DNA of 64,000 nt, taken from Alphaproteobacteria bacterium (GTDB lineage: Bacteria > Pseudomonadota > Alphaproteobacteria > Sphingomonadales > Sphingomonadaceae). This document shows, piece after piece, positions 48,001-58,984 of the stretch. Position numbers and translations under genes: made by a program. How positions within the stretch are numbered: the first letter of the stretch is position 1; each line of letters begins with the position of its first letter. The stretch covers positions 1 through 64,000 of the forward strand of contig JAGWWF010000015.1 of NCBI GenBank assembly GCA_018970445.1. The letters run 5' to 3'. The notes below the pieces were generated by a model that saw only the letters and a list, made by a program, of their open reading frames with translations, ran no database searches and was not told the origin of the DNA.

Positions 48001-48475
48001 TCGCTATCGTCTCGATATCCTGGCCTTCGGCGGCGAGCCGCGCCAGCGCGCCATCGGCCCCGCCGGTCAGGCAGATCAGGCCATCGCTGCGGCCATCAAG
48101 CTGATCGAGCGTGAGCAGCGGATCGCCCGGCGTGGCGGCGGCCAGATGCGCATCGGACACCAGCGCGATCAAATTGGTATAACCTGCCGGATCTTGCGCA
48201 AACAGCGCCAGCCAATCGATCTGCGCGCGGCTGTGGATGGTGGCACTGCCCGGCCGTTCGATCGGCAGCAGTGCGCCGATGACCGGCTGCACGCCCGCAT
48301 CCTTGGCGGCGGCGGAAAAATCCATGGCGGCAAACATGTTGGCGCGATCGGCCAGGCCAATCGCCGGAAAGCCCAGCCGCCGCGCCACGGCGGCCAGCGT
48401 TTCGGGCAGACAAGCGCCTTCCAGCATGGAAAAGGCGCTGTGGCAGCGAAGGGGAACGAATCCGGCGTGGGCCAT
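44960..48475 (-). CDS. dnaE: DNA polymerase III alpha subunit
   Basis: 1171 aa replicative polymerase. N-terminal PHP domain (LRCHSAFSMLEGACLP, GLADRANMFAAMDF), the catalytic aspartates PDFDIDFCETRRGEVI, and the finger/thumb and C-terminal OB regions (TLRGARSLADMARRTRGRL) are recognised. Start at 48475 (MAHAGFVPLRCHSAFSMLEG) is the family start; the frame is open to 48592. The opposite strand is open over much of this gene, which is a GC-rich shadow. Confidence 0.96.
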   Translation of the reverse strand: MAHAGFVPLRCHSAFSMLEGACLPETLAAVARRLGFPAIGLADRANMFAAMDFSAAAKDAGVQPVIGALLPIERPGSATIHSRAQIDWLALFAQDPAGYTNLIALVSDAHLAAATPGDPLLTLDQLDGRSDGLICLTGGADGALARLAAEGQDIETIANRLQALFPGRLYVEIARSGDEIEKRSEAALLRLAEARGLPIVGTAPVKFLDAAMHEAHDVLLCIAESSYVEAQDRRRSNPEQWLKPAADWHALFADLPEAIANTIVVAQRCAVMASGRKPILPRLAAGGEDAALDAAATTGLARRMDALGKSAEDRAPYEARLAFELDVIKSMGFPGYFLIVADFIQWAKGQGIPVGPGRGSGAGSVVAWALTITDLDPLHHGLLFERFLNPDRVSMPDFDIDFCETRRGEVIDYVQARYGKEQVAQIITFGRMKARAVLKDVGRVLQMPYGQIDRLAKLVPSHPTDPWTLARTLGRGADKDGKKYPGEPAFIDEVRRDPKVKRLVDIALQLEGLPRHSSTHAAGVVIGDRPLSQLVPLYRDPKSDMQVTQFEMKAAEKAGLVKFDFLGLRTLSVLDRAAAMLRARGVTVDWATLPTDDAAVYRLIAEGDTVGVFQFESEGMRRALGQVRPDCFADIVALGALYRPGPMDNIPSFALRKSGREPVELLHPAMEPILRETYGIIVYQEQVMSLARELAGYSLGEADLLRRAMGKKIHHEMVAQKARFSEGAAKNAIDPATSDAIFELILKFANYGFNKSHAAAYALVSYHTAWLKTHHRAIFYAASMAYDIDNTDRLAIFAEDARRSGVAMLPPCINGSAADFTVADGPDGALAVRYALAGLKGVGLKAMEGLVADRERAGPFADLADFARRCDPKSLNKRQLESLIAAGSFDAISPNRAGVHALAEAIMASAQSAAAERESAQVALFGDATGMADHASLALMVPNLAWSVAERMGHEKDAFGFFFSGHPVDGFANVLLANDVKSFADVLAMPAPAGGGKQLVNMAGLLEERRWRTTQTGRRYQFLSFSDRSGQFVTSCFDEELQTSIEGLASDPPPLLLAMEVQWKEGEDVPRLTLRGARSLADMARRTRGRLVVRIDHPAEAATLAAAVARNPAQGRGELVAEISTIAGPARLVLGRQCLIDADLEAEITRALGPDRLVQEMLDPPRLALVG

Positions 48476-48557
48476 GGCGGCACAATGCGGCCAGCCGGCG
48501 CGAAGGTGAAGGGCGCACGCGGATTTATCCACCGTGATGAAGGGCGGCGGCCTCGAT

Positions 48558-48664
48558 CCTTCCCCTCCGGGGGAGGTGCCCGCAGGGCGCAAGGGGGCTT
48601 GCCAGCGCCGGCCTGTGCGCCCCCTCCGTCGCCTTCGGCACCACCTCCCCCAGCGGGGGGAGGA
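48558..48664. repeat. GC-rich imperfect inverted repeat between dnaE and lolD
   Basis: Arms such as GGGGGAGGTGCC (48569-48580) against GGCACCACCTCCCCC (48637-48651), and AGGGGGC (48592-48598) against GCCCCCT (48619-48625), fold on each other, ending with CCTCCCCCAGCGGGGGGAGG. I recall similar CCTCCCC...GGGGGAGG elements as dispersed intergenic repeats in sphingomonads. It may also terminate the lolC-lolD operon, whose last gene ends at 48675. Confidence 0.55.
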
Positions 48665-48674
48665 ATTGCGGCAA

Positions 48675-49355
48675 TCAGGCCGCGACCAGCTTGCCGTGCT
48701 GAAGCGTCACCACCCGGTCCAGCCGGTGGGCCAGTGCCAGATTGTGGGTGGCGACCAGCGCGGCGGCACCGGTGGAGCGGACGAGATCGAGGAAGGCGGC
48801 CAGCACCAGCCCGGCCGTGGCTTCATCCAGATTGCCGGTGGGTTCATCGGCCAGCACCAGCGCCGGGCGGTTGGCCAGCGCGCGGGCGACGGCGACGCGC
48901 TGTTGTTCCCCGCCCGACAGTTGCGCCGGTTTGTGGGTGAGCCGCGCGCCCAGGCCCAGTGCGCCGAGCAGTTCATCGGCGCGGGCACTGGCCGCAGCCG
49001 GCGCGACCCCGGCCACCAGCCCGGCCAGCATGACATTTTCGCGCGCGCTGAAATCGGGCAGCAGGTGGTGGAATTGATAGACAAAGCCCAGCCGCTGGCG
49101 ACGCAGGCGGGTGCGGCCGGCGTCATCCAGCTGGCCCGCCGCTTCCCCGCAGATGCGGATCTGGCCGGAAAAACCGCCTTCCAGCAGGCCCACCGCCTGG
49201 AGCAGCGTTGACTTGCCGGAGCCCGACGGCCCCAGCAGCGCGACGATCTCGCCCGGCGCGATGGCCAGATCGACCCCGCGCAGCACATCGATGCGGGCGC
49301 CCGCCTGTTCGAAATGCCGGGCCAGGCCAAGGGTTTGCAGCACCGGCTCACTCAT
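48675..49355 (-). CDS. lolD: LolD, ABC ATPase for lipoprotein release
   Basis: 226 aa. Walker [13 protein letters not shown], signature [15 protein letters not shown], Walker [15 protein letters not shown]-loop VATHNLALA. LolD energises transfer of outer-membrane lipoproteins from the inner membrane to LolA. It overlaps the lolC stop by eight bases, so the LolCD complex is produced from one mRNA. RlpA near 12 kb is a likely client lipoprotein. Confidence 0.93.
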   Translation of the reverse strand: MSEPVLQTLGLARHFEQAGARIDVLRGVDLAIAPGEIVALLGPSGSGKSTLLQAVGLLEGGFSGQIRICGEAAGQLDDAGRTRLRRQRLGFVYQFHHLLPDFSARENVMLAGLVAGVAPAAASARADELLGALGLGARLTHKPAQLSGGEQQRVAVARALANRPALVLADEPTGNLDEATAGLVLAAFLDLVRSTGAAALVATHNLALAHRLDRVVTLQHGKLVAA

Positions 49356-50595
49356 AGCGCAGCACCGTGACCGGATCGGTGGAAGCCGCCTTCCACGCCG
49401 GATAGAGCGTGGCGAGGAACGACAGGCCCAGCGCCAGCACCACGATGCCCAGCACCTCCAGCGGATCGGTTTTCGATGGCAGCAGCGTGAGATAGCGGAT
49501 GGACGGGTCCCAGATGTTGGTGCCGGTGAGCGAGGACACGCTATCCACGATCGGCTGGCGGAAGCGCAGCAGCAGGAACCCCAGCGCCAGGCCAGAGGCG
49601 ACGCCGGCCGCCCCGATCAACGTGCCCACCGCCATGAACACCCGCATCATGCTGGCGCGGCTGGCGCCCATGGTGCGCAATATGGCGATATCCCGCGTTT
49701 TTGCGCGCACAAGCATGATCAATGACGACAGGATGTTGAACACCGCCACCAGGATGATGATGGAAAGCACCCAGAACATCACCGTCTGTTCCACCACCAT
49801 CGCCGAAAACAGCGCGGCGTTGCTGCGCGTCCAGTCGTTCACCACCGCGATGCCGGCCCATTTCTGGCGCAGCGGTTCCAGCAGGGCGGCGGCGCGATCG
49901 GGATCGGTGGTTTCCACCTCCACCATGCTCACCGCCTGATCCAGCCGCATCAGCGTTTGCGCATCGGCCAGCGGCATGATCACGAACGCCTTGTCATAAT
50001 CATACACGCCCACTTCAAACACCGCGACCACGGTGTAGGCGACGATGCGCGGCACCGTGCCGAAGGCGGTGGACTGGCCGGCCGGGTTGATCAGGCTGAT
50101 CTGGTCGCCCACGCGCACGCCCAGTTGTTCGGCCAGGCGGGCACCGATGGCCACGGTGGCATTGCCCGGTTGCAGCGCCGCCAGCGCGCCGCCGCGCACA
50201 TTGGTGGCGATGGTGGGATTGGCCCTGATGTCGGCCAGCGCGAGGCCGCGCACGATCACGCCTTCCACCCGGCCGCCGGCGCTGGCCATCAGCGGCTGTT
50301 CGATCATCGGCGCGGCGCGCACCACGCCGGGCAGCGCGCGCGCATCGGCCACCACTTGGCGCCATTGATCAAGCCGGCCGCCATAGCCCTGCACCACGGC
50401 ATGGCCATTCAGGCCGATGATGCGATCGAACAGTTCGGCGCGAAAGCCGTTCATCACGCTCATCACCGCGATCAGCGCGGCCACGCCCAGAGCCACCGCC
50501 ACCAGGCTGATGCCGGCCACCAGGAAGATGAAGCCTTCACCCTGCCCCGGCGTGAGATAGCGCCGGATGATCAGCCGTTCGTGGGCGGTGATCAA
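49348..50595 (-). CDS. lolC: LolC/LolE family lipoprotein-releasing permease
   Basis: 415 aa with TTG start in a TTGA overlap with the proS stop; the frame is open further but the extension lacks similarity. MacB/FtsX-like layout: an N-terminal helix ([20 protein letters not shown]), a large periplasmic domain to about residue 270, then three helices. Start [19 protein letters not shown] is typical. Alphaproteobacteria often have a single LolF-like LolC/E, consistent with only one permease here. Confidence 0.92.
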   Translation of the reverse strand: MITAHERLIIRRYLTPGQGEGFIFLVAGISLVAVALGVAALIAVMSVMNGFRAELFDRIIGLNGHAVVQGYGGRLDQWRQVVADARALPGVVRAAPMIEQPLMASAGGRVEGVIVRGLALADIRANPTIATNVRGGALAALQPGNATVAIGARLAEQLGVRVGDQISLINPAGQSTAFGTVPRIVAYTVVAVFEVGVYDYDKAFVIMPLADAQTLMRLDQAVSMVEVETTDPDRAAALLEPLRQKWAGIAVVNDWTRSNAALFSAMVVEQTVMFWVLSIIILVAVFNILSSLIMLVRAKTRDIAILRTMGASRASMMRVFMAVGTLIGAAGVASGLALGFLLLRFRQPIVDSVSSLTGTNIWDPSIRYLTLLPSKTDPLEVLGIVVLALGLSFLATLYPAWKAASTDPVTVLRYE

Positions 50596-51902
50596 ATGCG
50601 GCCAACCACGGCTTCGATCGGCACTTCCACCCGCTCGCCGGTGGCGCGGCGTTTCAGTTCGACAACGCCGGCGGCCAGGCCCTTGGGGCCAATGATCACC
50701 TGCCACGGAATGCCGATCAGATCGGCGGTGGCGAATTTCGCGCCGCCGCGCTCATCGCGATCATCATAGAGCACATCCACGCCGGCCGCCGTGAAATCGG
50801 CATAAAGCCGGTCGCAGGCGGCCGCGCAGGCGCCATCATCGGCGCGCAGGTTGATCAGCGCCACCCGGAAGGGGGCAACCGCTTCGGGCCAGACGATGCC
50901 GGCCTCATCATGGCAGGCCTCGATGATGGCGCCGGCGAGCCGGGAAACGCCGATGCCATAGCTGCCCATCAGCGGGGTGACCGGCTGGCCGTCGGGGCCC
51001 TGCACGGTGACGCCCATCGGGGCGGTATATTTGTCGCCGAAATAAAACACCTGGCCAACCTCGATGCCCCTGGACTGCCGCAGCGCCGCACCGCAGGCCG
51101 CTTCGGCGGCAGCATCACGCTTTTCATCGGTGGCGGCATAATCGGCGTTGAGGCCGTTGATGAAGGCTGCCAGCGCCGCCCGGTCATCGGCGTCGACATG
51201 GCCGGTATCGCGTGGGCGCAGCCAGTTCTCATGATAGAAGACATCGCTTTCGCCGGTGGGGGCCAGCACGATGAATTCGTGGGACAGATCACCGCCAATG
51301 GGGCCGGTATCGGCCTGCATCGGAATGGCATTCAGGCCCATGGCGGCAAAGGTGCGCAGATAGGCGATGAACATGCGGTTGTAGCTGTGAACCGCGGCAT
51401 CATAATCCAGATCGAAGCTGTAGGCATCCTTCATCAGGAATTCGCGGCCGCGCAGCACGCCAAAGCGCGGCCGCACCTCGTCGCGGAACTTCCACTGGAT
51501 CTGGTAGATGTTGCGCGGCAGGTCGCGATAGGATTTGGAGCCATTCTGGAAGATGGCGGTGAACAGCTCCTCGGCGGTGGGGCTGAACAGCATGTCGCGA
51601 TCATGGCGATCGGTGATGCGCAGCATTTCCGGGCCATAGGCATCGTAACGGCCGGATTGCCGCCACAGATCGGCGGACTGGATGGTGGGCATCAGCACCT
51701 CGATTGCGCCGGCGCGATCCTGTTCGCGGCGCACGACCTTTTCGATGTTGGCCAGCACGCGCCTGCCCAGCGGCAGCCAGGCATAGATGCCGGCCGATGT
51801 CTGCCGGATCATCGCGGCGCGCAGCATCAGCTGGTGCGAAATCACCTGGGCCTCGCCCGGCGTTTCCTTGAGGACAGGCATGAAATAACGGGACAGGCGC
51901 AC
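50592..51902 (-). CDS. proS: Prolyl-tRNA synthetase (short alphaproteobacterial type)
   Basis: 436 aa, GTG start ([18 protein letters not shown]). Class II synthetase lacking the INS editing domain, which gives the short length typical of alphaproteobacteria. Class II motif 2 ([23 protein letters not shown]) and motif 3 (SYGIGVSRL) are intact. An ATG seven codons in is an alternative. Followed by lolC with a four-base overlap. Confidence 0.95.
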   Translation of the reverse strand: MRLSRYFMPVLKETPGEAQVISHQLMLRAAMIRQTSAGIYAWLPLGRRVLANIEKVVRREQDRAGAIEVLMPTIQSADLWRQSGRYDAYGPEMLRITDRHDRDMLFSPTAEELFTAIFQNGSKSYRDLPRNIYQIQWKFRDEVRPRFGVLRGREFLMKDAYSFDLDYDAAVHSYNRMFIAYLRTFAAMGLNAIPMQADTGPIGGDLSHEFIVLAPTGESDVFYHENWLRPRDTGHVDADDRAALAAFINGLNADYAATDEKRDAAAEAACGAALRQSRGIEVGQVFYFGDKYTAPMGVTVQGPDGQPVTPLMGSYGIGVSRLAGAIIEACHDEAGIVWPEAVAPFRVALINLRADDGACAAACDRLYADFTAAGVDVLYDDRDERGGAKFATADLIGIPWQVIIGPKGLAAGVVELKRRATGERVEVPIEAVVGRI

Positions 51903-52030
51903 GATGATCTCTTGGGCTGTGGAACGTGAACGCGGCCTTAGCACGTCTGGCCCGGCGGGCAAGCTGGCGACGCGGTGTTGCAGCAAGGCCACAGTTCACG
52001 ATTTCGTCACGACCCGGCCAAACAGCCGGC

Positions 52031-52059
52031 CTGACAGAGGCGGCGAATCGGCATATCAA
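52031..52059 (+). promoter_or_regulatory. Strong sigma70-like promoter in the proS-hydratase gap
   Basis: CTGACA at 52031-52036 (5/6 of TTGACA), 17-base spacer, TATCAA at 52054-52059 (4/6 of TATAAT). Predicted start near 52066. Points on the plus strand, away from proS and toward the hydratase gene at 52347. Confidence 0.5.
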
Positions 52060-52065
52060 TTGTGA

Positions 52066-52266
52066 ACAGACGCGGGGCGCCTTGTGCGGCCAGGGTCTTG
52101 GGGAGAAAGACGACGCGGGTTCACCGTCAGCGCGCCGCCCGATCTGGGCCGGCAGCGCGCGCCGGCCGGAGCAGATGGGGGCATTGGCTCCGGCCGGTGC
52201 CGAACGGTGGATATTGGGTCAGTCTCGTCACGGGGCCCCCGGCAAGGTGACTTGCCGGGGGCCTTT
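52066..52266 (+). ncRNA. Candidate structured RNA or attenuated leader
   Basis: From the promoter at 52031-52059 a roughly 200-nt transcript would end at a very stable terminator (52234-52263). The body is GC-rich with GGCCGG/CCGGCC arms near 52159-52203. No recognised RNA family (not tmRNA, SRP RNA or RNase P by eye). It could be a stand-alone sRNA or a leader whose terminator gates the enoyl-CoA hydratase gene. A 62-codon Arg-rich open frame (GTG 52062) is unconvincing as protein. Confidence 0.4.
52234..52263 (+). terminator. 13-bp perfect hairpin with GTGA tetraloop
   Basis: GGCCCCCGGCAAG (52234-52246) pairs perfectly with CTTGCCGGGGGCC (52251-52263); loop GTGA is a GNRA tetraloop. It is followed by TTTCCCGTTTC. 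It lies about 80 bases before the hydratase start and not next to any other plus-strand gene end. Confidence 0.75.
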
Positions 52267-52346
52267 CCCGTTTCGCCCCCCTGCTTTCATCAGGCCGCGC
52301 CGTCCCGCCCCGCATGGCACAAGCAGCGCAAAGGGGAGGACAGACC

Positions 52347-53129
52347 ATGGCCCATGAACATGTGACGGTGGAGCGCGACGGCAAGATCCTGATCGTCACC
52401 ATCAACCGGCCCGACCGGATGAACGCGCTGCATCCGCCGGCCAATGAGGAGCTGGACCAGATCTTCAATGAGTTCGCCGCCGATCCCGATCTGTGGGTGG
52501 CGATCATCACCGGGGCGGGGCCGCGGGCCTTTTCCGCCGGCAATGATCTGCGCTGGCAAGCCGAGGGCAATGCCATCACCGTGCCGCCATCGGGCTTTGG
52601 CGGGCTGACCAGCCGCTGGGATCTGGACAAGCCGGTGATCGCGGCGGTGAACGGTGTCGCCATGGGCGGCGGTTTTGAGGTGGCGCTGGCCGCCGACATC
52701 ATCATCGCCGCCGATACTGCCAGCTTCGCCCTGCCCGAACCCAAGGTGGGGCTGGCAGCGCTGGCCGGCGGGCTGCACCGGCTGCCGCGCGCCATCGGCG
52801 TGTCGCGCGCCATGGCGATGATCCTGACGGCGCGCACGGTTTCGGCCGCCGAAGGCAAGGATCTGGGCTTTGTGGCCGAGGTGGTGGCCGCCGCCGATCT
52901 GCTGCCCCGCGCCCGCGCCCTGGCGGCGGCGATATGCGAATTGTCACCGCTGTCGCTCCGGGCATCGAAACAGGCGGTGCTCAAGGGGCTGGAGGAGCCC
53001 AGCTTGCGCGCCGCCTATGAAGGCCAGGGCCGTTATCCGGCGGTGCAGGCGCTGTTCCGCAGCGAGGATCTGCGCGAAGGCCCGCTGGCCTTTGCCCAGA
53101 AACGCAAACCGGAGTGGAAGGGCCGCTGA
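52347..53129 (+). CDS. Enoyl-CoA hydratase/isomerase family protein
   Basis: 260 aa crotonase. Oxyanion-hole loops FSAGNDLRWQA and NGVAMGGGFEVALAADIII, with the acidic residue in ALPEPKVGLAALAG, which fits hydratases. Start at 52347 follows AAGGGGAGGA. Probably beta-oxidation or a side pathway; substrate not certain. Its 3' end shares a hairpin (53120-53136) with the convergent eno gene. Confidence 0.9.
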   Translation: MAHEHVTVERDGKILIVTINRPDRMNALHPPANEELDQIFNEFAADPDLWVAIITGAGPRAFSAGNDLRWQAEGNAITVPPSGFGGLTSRWDLDKPVIAAVNGVAMGGGFEVALAADIIIAADTASFALPEPKVGLAALAGGLHRLPRAIGVSRAMAMILTARTVSAAEGKDLGFVAEVVAAADLLPRARALAAAICELSPLSLRASKQAVLKGLEEPSLRAAYEGQGRYPAVQALFRSEDLREGPLAFAQKRKPEWKGR

Positions 53130-53136
53130 GCGGCCC
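53120..53136. terminator. Short hairpin between convergent hydratase and enolase genes
   Basis: GGGCCGC-TGA-GCGGCCC: a 7-bp stem whose 3-base loop is the stop codon of the hydratase gene. It sits 5 bases before the enolase stop, so both transcripts would run into it. No clear T-run. Confidence 0.45.
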
Positions 53137-53141
53137 TGCCC

Positions 53142-55361
<2,220 letters not shown>

Positions 55362-55372
<11 letters not shown>

Positions 55373-55856
55373 AGCCACCATCGAGGATCTGGCCCGCGCC
55401 ACCGATGATGCCGGCGCCGCCCTGGCCGATGAGGTGAACGGCCTGACCGACCGGATCGCACCGCGCCAGCTGGTGGACGATGCCCTGGACACGGTGAAGA
55501 CGCGGGGGCTTGGCCTGGCCCGTGATGCCGGCGCCACGGTGAAGGCGCATCCCTATGCCACGGCCGCCGCCGTCGCTGCCGTCGGTCTGGCGCTCTATGC
55601 CGGCAACCGCATATCAAAGGCGGAACTGGACATTGACCGCGATATCGAAGGCTATACCGATTATGAGGACGCGGCGCTGCTGGCGGCCTCTGGCGGCGGC
55701 AACAGCATCGATGCGCGCGAACTGGTGAAGGAAAACCCTGTGGTGGCGATCCTGGCCGGGGTGGCCGCCGGCGCGGCGCTGGCCATGCTGTTTCCCACCA
55801 GCACGGCCGAAAAGCGCAGCCTGGGCGCGCTCGCCCGCCGCATCACCAGCCGCTAA
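55362..55856 (+). CDS. DUF3618-like membrane protein
   Basis: 164 aa. Acidic N-terminal helical region, a hydrophobic segment near 65-80 (YATAAAVAAVGLALYAG), and a second near 128-145 (PVVAILAGVAAGAALAMLFP), similar to DUF3618-type proteins that accompany YqjD/YqjE homologues. Third gene of the trio. Likely an inner-membrane or cell-envelope stress role (inference). Confidence 0.65.
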
Positions 55857-55892
55857 GCTGCGGTTCAGCCGCACGGCGTCACGGGTTCGCGC

Positions 55893-56534
55893 ATGATGAA
55901 AATACCGCTCCTTCTGGCCGCTGCCGTGCTGGCCATCGCCCTGCCCGTCTTTCCGGCCGCCGCCCAGGTTGGCGCTGCCAGCAGCGCCAGCCCCGGCGAC
56001 CCGGCGGCGCGGCCGTTCGTTGAGAATCTGGTGAACAGCGGCTTTGCCGTGCTGCGCGACAAATCGTTGAGCCGGCAGGCAGGCCGGGCCAAGTTCCGCA
56101 CCATCCTCACCCAGAATGTCGCGCTGGACGATATCGGCATGCGGCTGATCCGCCGCCAGCGTGGCCAGGTGACGCCAGCGCAGCTGGAGGCCTATCGCGC
56201 CGCCTTCCCGGAATTCGTGCTGAATGCCTATGCCGATCGCCTGTATGATTATGCCGATGCCAGGGTGACGGTGCAGCGCACCGTGGGGCGCGGGCCCTAT
56301 ACCGAGGTGTATACCCGCGTCACCCGCCCCGGCGCGCAGCCGGTGGACACGATCTGGCAGGTGAAAAGCGACGGCGGCAAGCTGATGGTCAACAATCTGA
56401 TCGTCAGCGGCGTCAATCTATCGCTTACCCAGGAAGCGGATTTTGCCAGCTATGTCGCCAGGAACGGCTTTGACGCGCTGGTGACATTCATGAAAAGTGC
56501 CAACGCCAAATCACTCGCGGGGCAGAAGCCATGA
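55893..56534 (+). CDS. MlaC-like phospholipid-binding periplasmic protein
   Basis: 213 aa with signal peptide (IPLLLAAAVLAIALPVFPAAA). Tgt2/MlaC fold features: FVENLVNSGFAVLRDKSLS at the N-terminus and YTRVTRPGAQPVDTIWQVKS toward the C-terminus, with KLMVNNLIVSGVNLSLTQEADF. MlaC shuttles phospholipids to keep outer-membrane asymmetry. The MlaFEDB transporter is not nearby. The stop overlaps the next ATG (ATGA). Confidence 0.87.
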   Translation: MMKIPLLLAAAVLAIALPVFPAAAQVGAASSASPGDPAARPFVENLVNSGFAVLRDKSLSRQAGRAKFRTILTQNVALDDIGMRLIRRQRGQVTPAQLEAYRAAFPEFVLNAYADRLYDYADARVTVQRTVGRGPYTEVYTRVTRPGAQPVDTIWQVKSDGGKLMVNNLIVSGVNLSLTQEADFASYVARNGFDALVTFMKSANAKSLAGQKP

Positions 56535-57103
56535 TCGATATCCACCCCACCGCCTTTGTCCATCCTTCCGCCCAGATCTATGGCAAGGTGACAGTGGGGC
56601 CGCGCGCCAGCATCTGGTGCAACGCGGTGATCCGGGCCGAATGCGCCCATGTCGAAATCCACGAAGGTGCCAATATCCAGGATTTCGTGATGATCCACAC
56701 CGATCCCGGCAAACCGGTGGTGGTGGGGGCCTATACCAGCGTCACCCATCATGTGACGCTGCATGGCTGCCAGATCGGCGATCATTGCCTGATCGGGATC
56801 AACGCCACCGTGTACAACGGTGCCAGCATCGGGGCCGGCTCCATCGTCGGCCAGCACGCCTATTGCAAGGACCGGTTCACGGCGGCCGAACACAGCATCA
56901 TCGTCGGCAGCCCGGCCAAGGTGATCGCCACGCGCGACAATCGCCTGCCCAACCGCATCAACGCCGAATTCTACATGCGCAATGGCGAATGTTACCGCGC
57001 CGGCAACCACCGCGCCTGGGATGGCCCCGAATTCGATGCCTGGTTTGCCGCCACCATGCAGCGGTTGCAGACCGAATATGCACAGGCGCCCACTGGCGCT
57101 TGA
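56531..57103 (+). CDS. Gamma-carbonic-anhydrase-like hexapeptide-repeat protein
   Basis: 190 aa left-handed beta-helix protein. Hexapeptide repeats run from about residue 10 to 145, with ENV-like metal region: AVIRAECAHVEIHEGANIQD, VTHHVTLHGCQIGDHCLIG and the closing SIVGSPAKVI. YrdA/PaaY-type; Zn-binding histidines look present (HTDPG, THHVTLHG). Coupled to the MlaC-like gene by a four-base overlap. CO2 hydration or thioesterase function is unsettled. Confidence 0.85.
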   Translation: MIDIHPTAFVHPSAQIYGKVTVGPRASIWCNAVIRAECAHVEIHEGANIQDFVMIHTDPGKPVVVGAYTSVTHHVTLHGCQIGDHCLIGINATVYNGASIGAGSIVGQHAYCKDRFTAAEHSIIVGSPAKVIATRDNRLPNRINAEFYMRNGECYRAGNHRAWDGPEFDAWFAATMQRLQTEYAQAPTGA

Positions 57104-57128
57104 GGCCATCTGCGGCTAGACGCCGCGC

Positions 57129-57341
57129 ATGAGCAAGCTGCATCTCGTTTTTGGTGGCCGCGTGGCCGATCCGCAGGGGCTGGAGTTCACCAGCCCCGAT
57201 GATCTTCACGTTGTTGGCATCTTCCCCGATTATGCCAAGGCCGAGGCGGCCTGGCGCGCCAATGCGCAGCGCACGGTGGATGATGCCACGATGAAATATG
57301 TCGTGGTGCATCTGCACAAGCTGCTGCAACCCGAAGGCTGA
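57129..57341 (+). CDS. DUF4170 family protein
   Basis: 70 aa, LHLVFGGRVADPQGLEF and HVVGIFPDYAKAEAAWRANAQRTVDDATMKY match the small DUF4170 proteins of alphaproteobacteria. Function unknown. Compact cytosolic fold with no signal or TM. Follows the beta-helix gene by 25 bases. Confidence 0.8.
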   Translation: MSKLHLVFGGRVADPQGLEFTSPDDLHVVGIFPDYAKAEAAWRANAQRTVDDATMKYVVVHLHKLLQPEG

Positions 57342-57415
57342 TCGGGCACACCCCCAAACAAGGCAGGCTTTCCTTCCGGCCGCCGCACCATAGAGTGGTG
57401 GCGGGAGGAACCATC

Positions 57416-58981
57416 ATGCCGCAAGACATGAGCTTTGGCGCGATTTTCGAAACCGTGGTGACGGCGGTCGATCCCGCCCGCCCGGCCCTGATCCACGGCG
57501 ACACGGTGCGCAGCTGGGCCGAGGTTGCCGCCCGCAGCGCCAGCCTGGCGGCCGCGATGCTGGCCGGCGGCGCGGTGGCGGGTGATCGCTGCGCCCTGTT
57601 GATGCGCAACAGCGCCGCCTATGGCGAAAGCCTGATCGCCCTGGCCCGCGCCCGGCTGGTGCATGTGAATGTCAACTATCGCTACACCGGCGAAGAACTC
57701 TGGTACATCCTCGACAACAGCGATGCCGCCGTGTGCATCTATGATGCCGAATTTGCCCCGCTGGTGGCCAGCATCCGTGATCGGCTGCCAACGAAGCTGT
57801 GGATCCAGGTGGGCGGGGAGACGCCGGCCTTTGCCAGCGATTACGAGCATCTGGCCCAGGCCGGCCACACCCTGCCGCCGCAGGATCACCGCGCGGACGA
57901 CATGCTGTTCATCTATACCGGCGGCACCACCGGCCTGCCCAAGGGCGTGATGTGGGATCAATCGGCGCTGTGGGCGCTGATGAATGCCGGCACCGCCGCC
58001 ACCGCGCCCGACAGCCTGGCCGATCATGCCGCCAATGTGGCGGCCGGTGTTGGCCGGCAGAAGGCGCTGGTGCTGCCGCCGCTGATGCACGGCACCGGGC
58101 TGATCATCGCGCTGGCCACCCTGTGCCGGGGTGGCACCATCGTCACCCTGCCCGGCATCAACTTTGATCCGGGGGAGGCCACCACCACCTGCGCGCGCGA
58201 GGCCTGTGATTATGCCGTGATCGTGGGCGATGCCTTTGCCCGGCCGATCCTGCGGGCGCTGGATGCCGGCATCGGCAGCATCGCCACGCTGAACGTGATG
58301 ATCTCTTCGGGGACGATGTGGAGCCCGGAGGTGAAGGCCGGCCTGATCGGCCATGCCCCCAATCTGATGATCGTCGATTCGCTGGGCAGTTCCGAAGGGC
58401 TGGGCCTGGGCGCTGCCGCGCAGACGAAGGACAATGCCGGCGCCCCGACCAAATTCATGGCCGACGGCAACACGCTGATCATTGGCGATGACATGAAACC
58501 GGTGCCGCCCGGCACCATGGGCCGCATCGCGCGCGGCGGCCTGATCCCGCGCGGTTACTGGAAGGATCCGGTGAAGACGGCGGCCACCTTCCCCGAAATC
58601 GATGGCAAGCGTTATTCCATCCCCGGTGATTTCGCCATCATCGAAGCCGATGGCAGCTTCATCCTGCTGGGCCGCGGCAGCCAGTGCATCAACAGCGGCG
58701 GCGAGAAGATTTTCCCCGAAGAGGTTGAAGAGGCCCTGAAAACCCATCCGGCCATCGATGATGCGCTGGTGTTCGGCGTGGCCGATGAAAAATGGGGCCA
58801 GGCAGTGACGGCGGTGGTGGAAGCCCATGCGCCGGTGGAGGCCGAAGCGCTGCGCGCCCATGTCCGCCAGCAGCTGGCCGCCTACAAGGCCCCCAAGACG
58901 GTGCATATCGTGGCCAAGGTGCCGCGCGCGCCCAACGGCAAGGCCGATTATGCCGCGGCCAGGGCCTTGGTGACGGGTTGA
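57416..58981 (+). CDS. Acyl-CoA synthetase (ANL superfamily)
   Basis: 521 aa. Adenylate-forming core: P-loop-like LFIYTGGTTGLPKGVM, the SLGSSEG motif, the hinge GDFAIIEADGSFILLGR, and the catalytic Lys near the C-terminus (APNGKADYAAAR). Start at 57416 with GGGAGGAA. A medium/long-chain or aromatic acid-CoA ligase; it converges on the alpha/beta hydrolase of the IclR-linked operon with a 3-base gap, and may act in the same catabolism (inference). Confidence 0.88.
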   Translation: MPQDMSFGAIFETVVTAVDPARPALIHGDTVRSWAEVAARSASLAAAMLAGGAVAGDRCALLMRNSAAYGESLIALARARLVHVNVNYRYTGEELWYILDNSDAAVCIYDAEFAPLVASIRDRLPTKLWIQVGGETPAFASDYEHLAQAGHTLPPQDHRADDMLFIYTGGTTGLPKGVMWDQSALWALMNAGTAATAPDSLADHAANVAAGVGRQKALVLPPLMHGTGLIIALATLCRGGTIVTLPGINFDPGEATTTCAREACDYAVIVGDAFARPILRALDAGIGSIATLNVMISSGTMWSPEVKAGLIGHAPNLMIVDSLGSSEGLGLGAAAQTKDNAGAPTKFMADGNTLIIGDDMKPVPPGTMGRIARGGLIPRGYWKDPVKTAATFPEIDGKRYSIPGDFAIIEADGSFILLGRGSQCINSGGEKIFPEEVEEALKTHPAIDDALVFGVADEKWGQAVTAVVEAHAPVEAEALRAHVRQQLAAYKAPKTVHIVAKVPRAPNGKADYAAARALVTG

Positions 58982-58984
58982 GAT

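Noticed and set aside
45350-48940. Very long plus-strand open frame (1196 codons) over dnaE
   Set aside because: It is the antisense shadow of dnaE in GC-rich DNA; the translation is low-complexity (Gly/His/Gln/Arg rich) with no family motifs, while the minus strand gives full-length DnaE.
52062-52250. 62-codon arginine-rich frame in the proS-hydratase gap
   Set aside because: Highly basic, unlike a folded protein, with only a weak GTG start; the promoter-hairpin layout fits RNA better.
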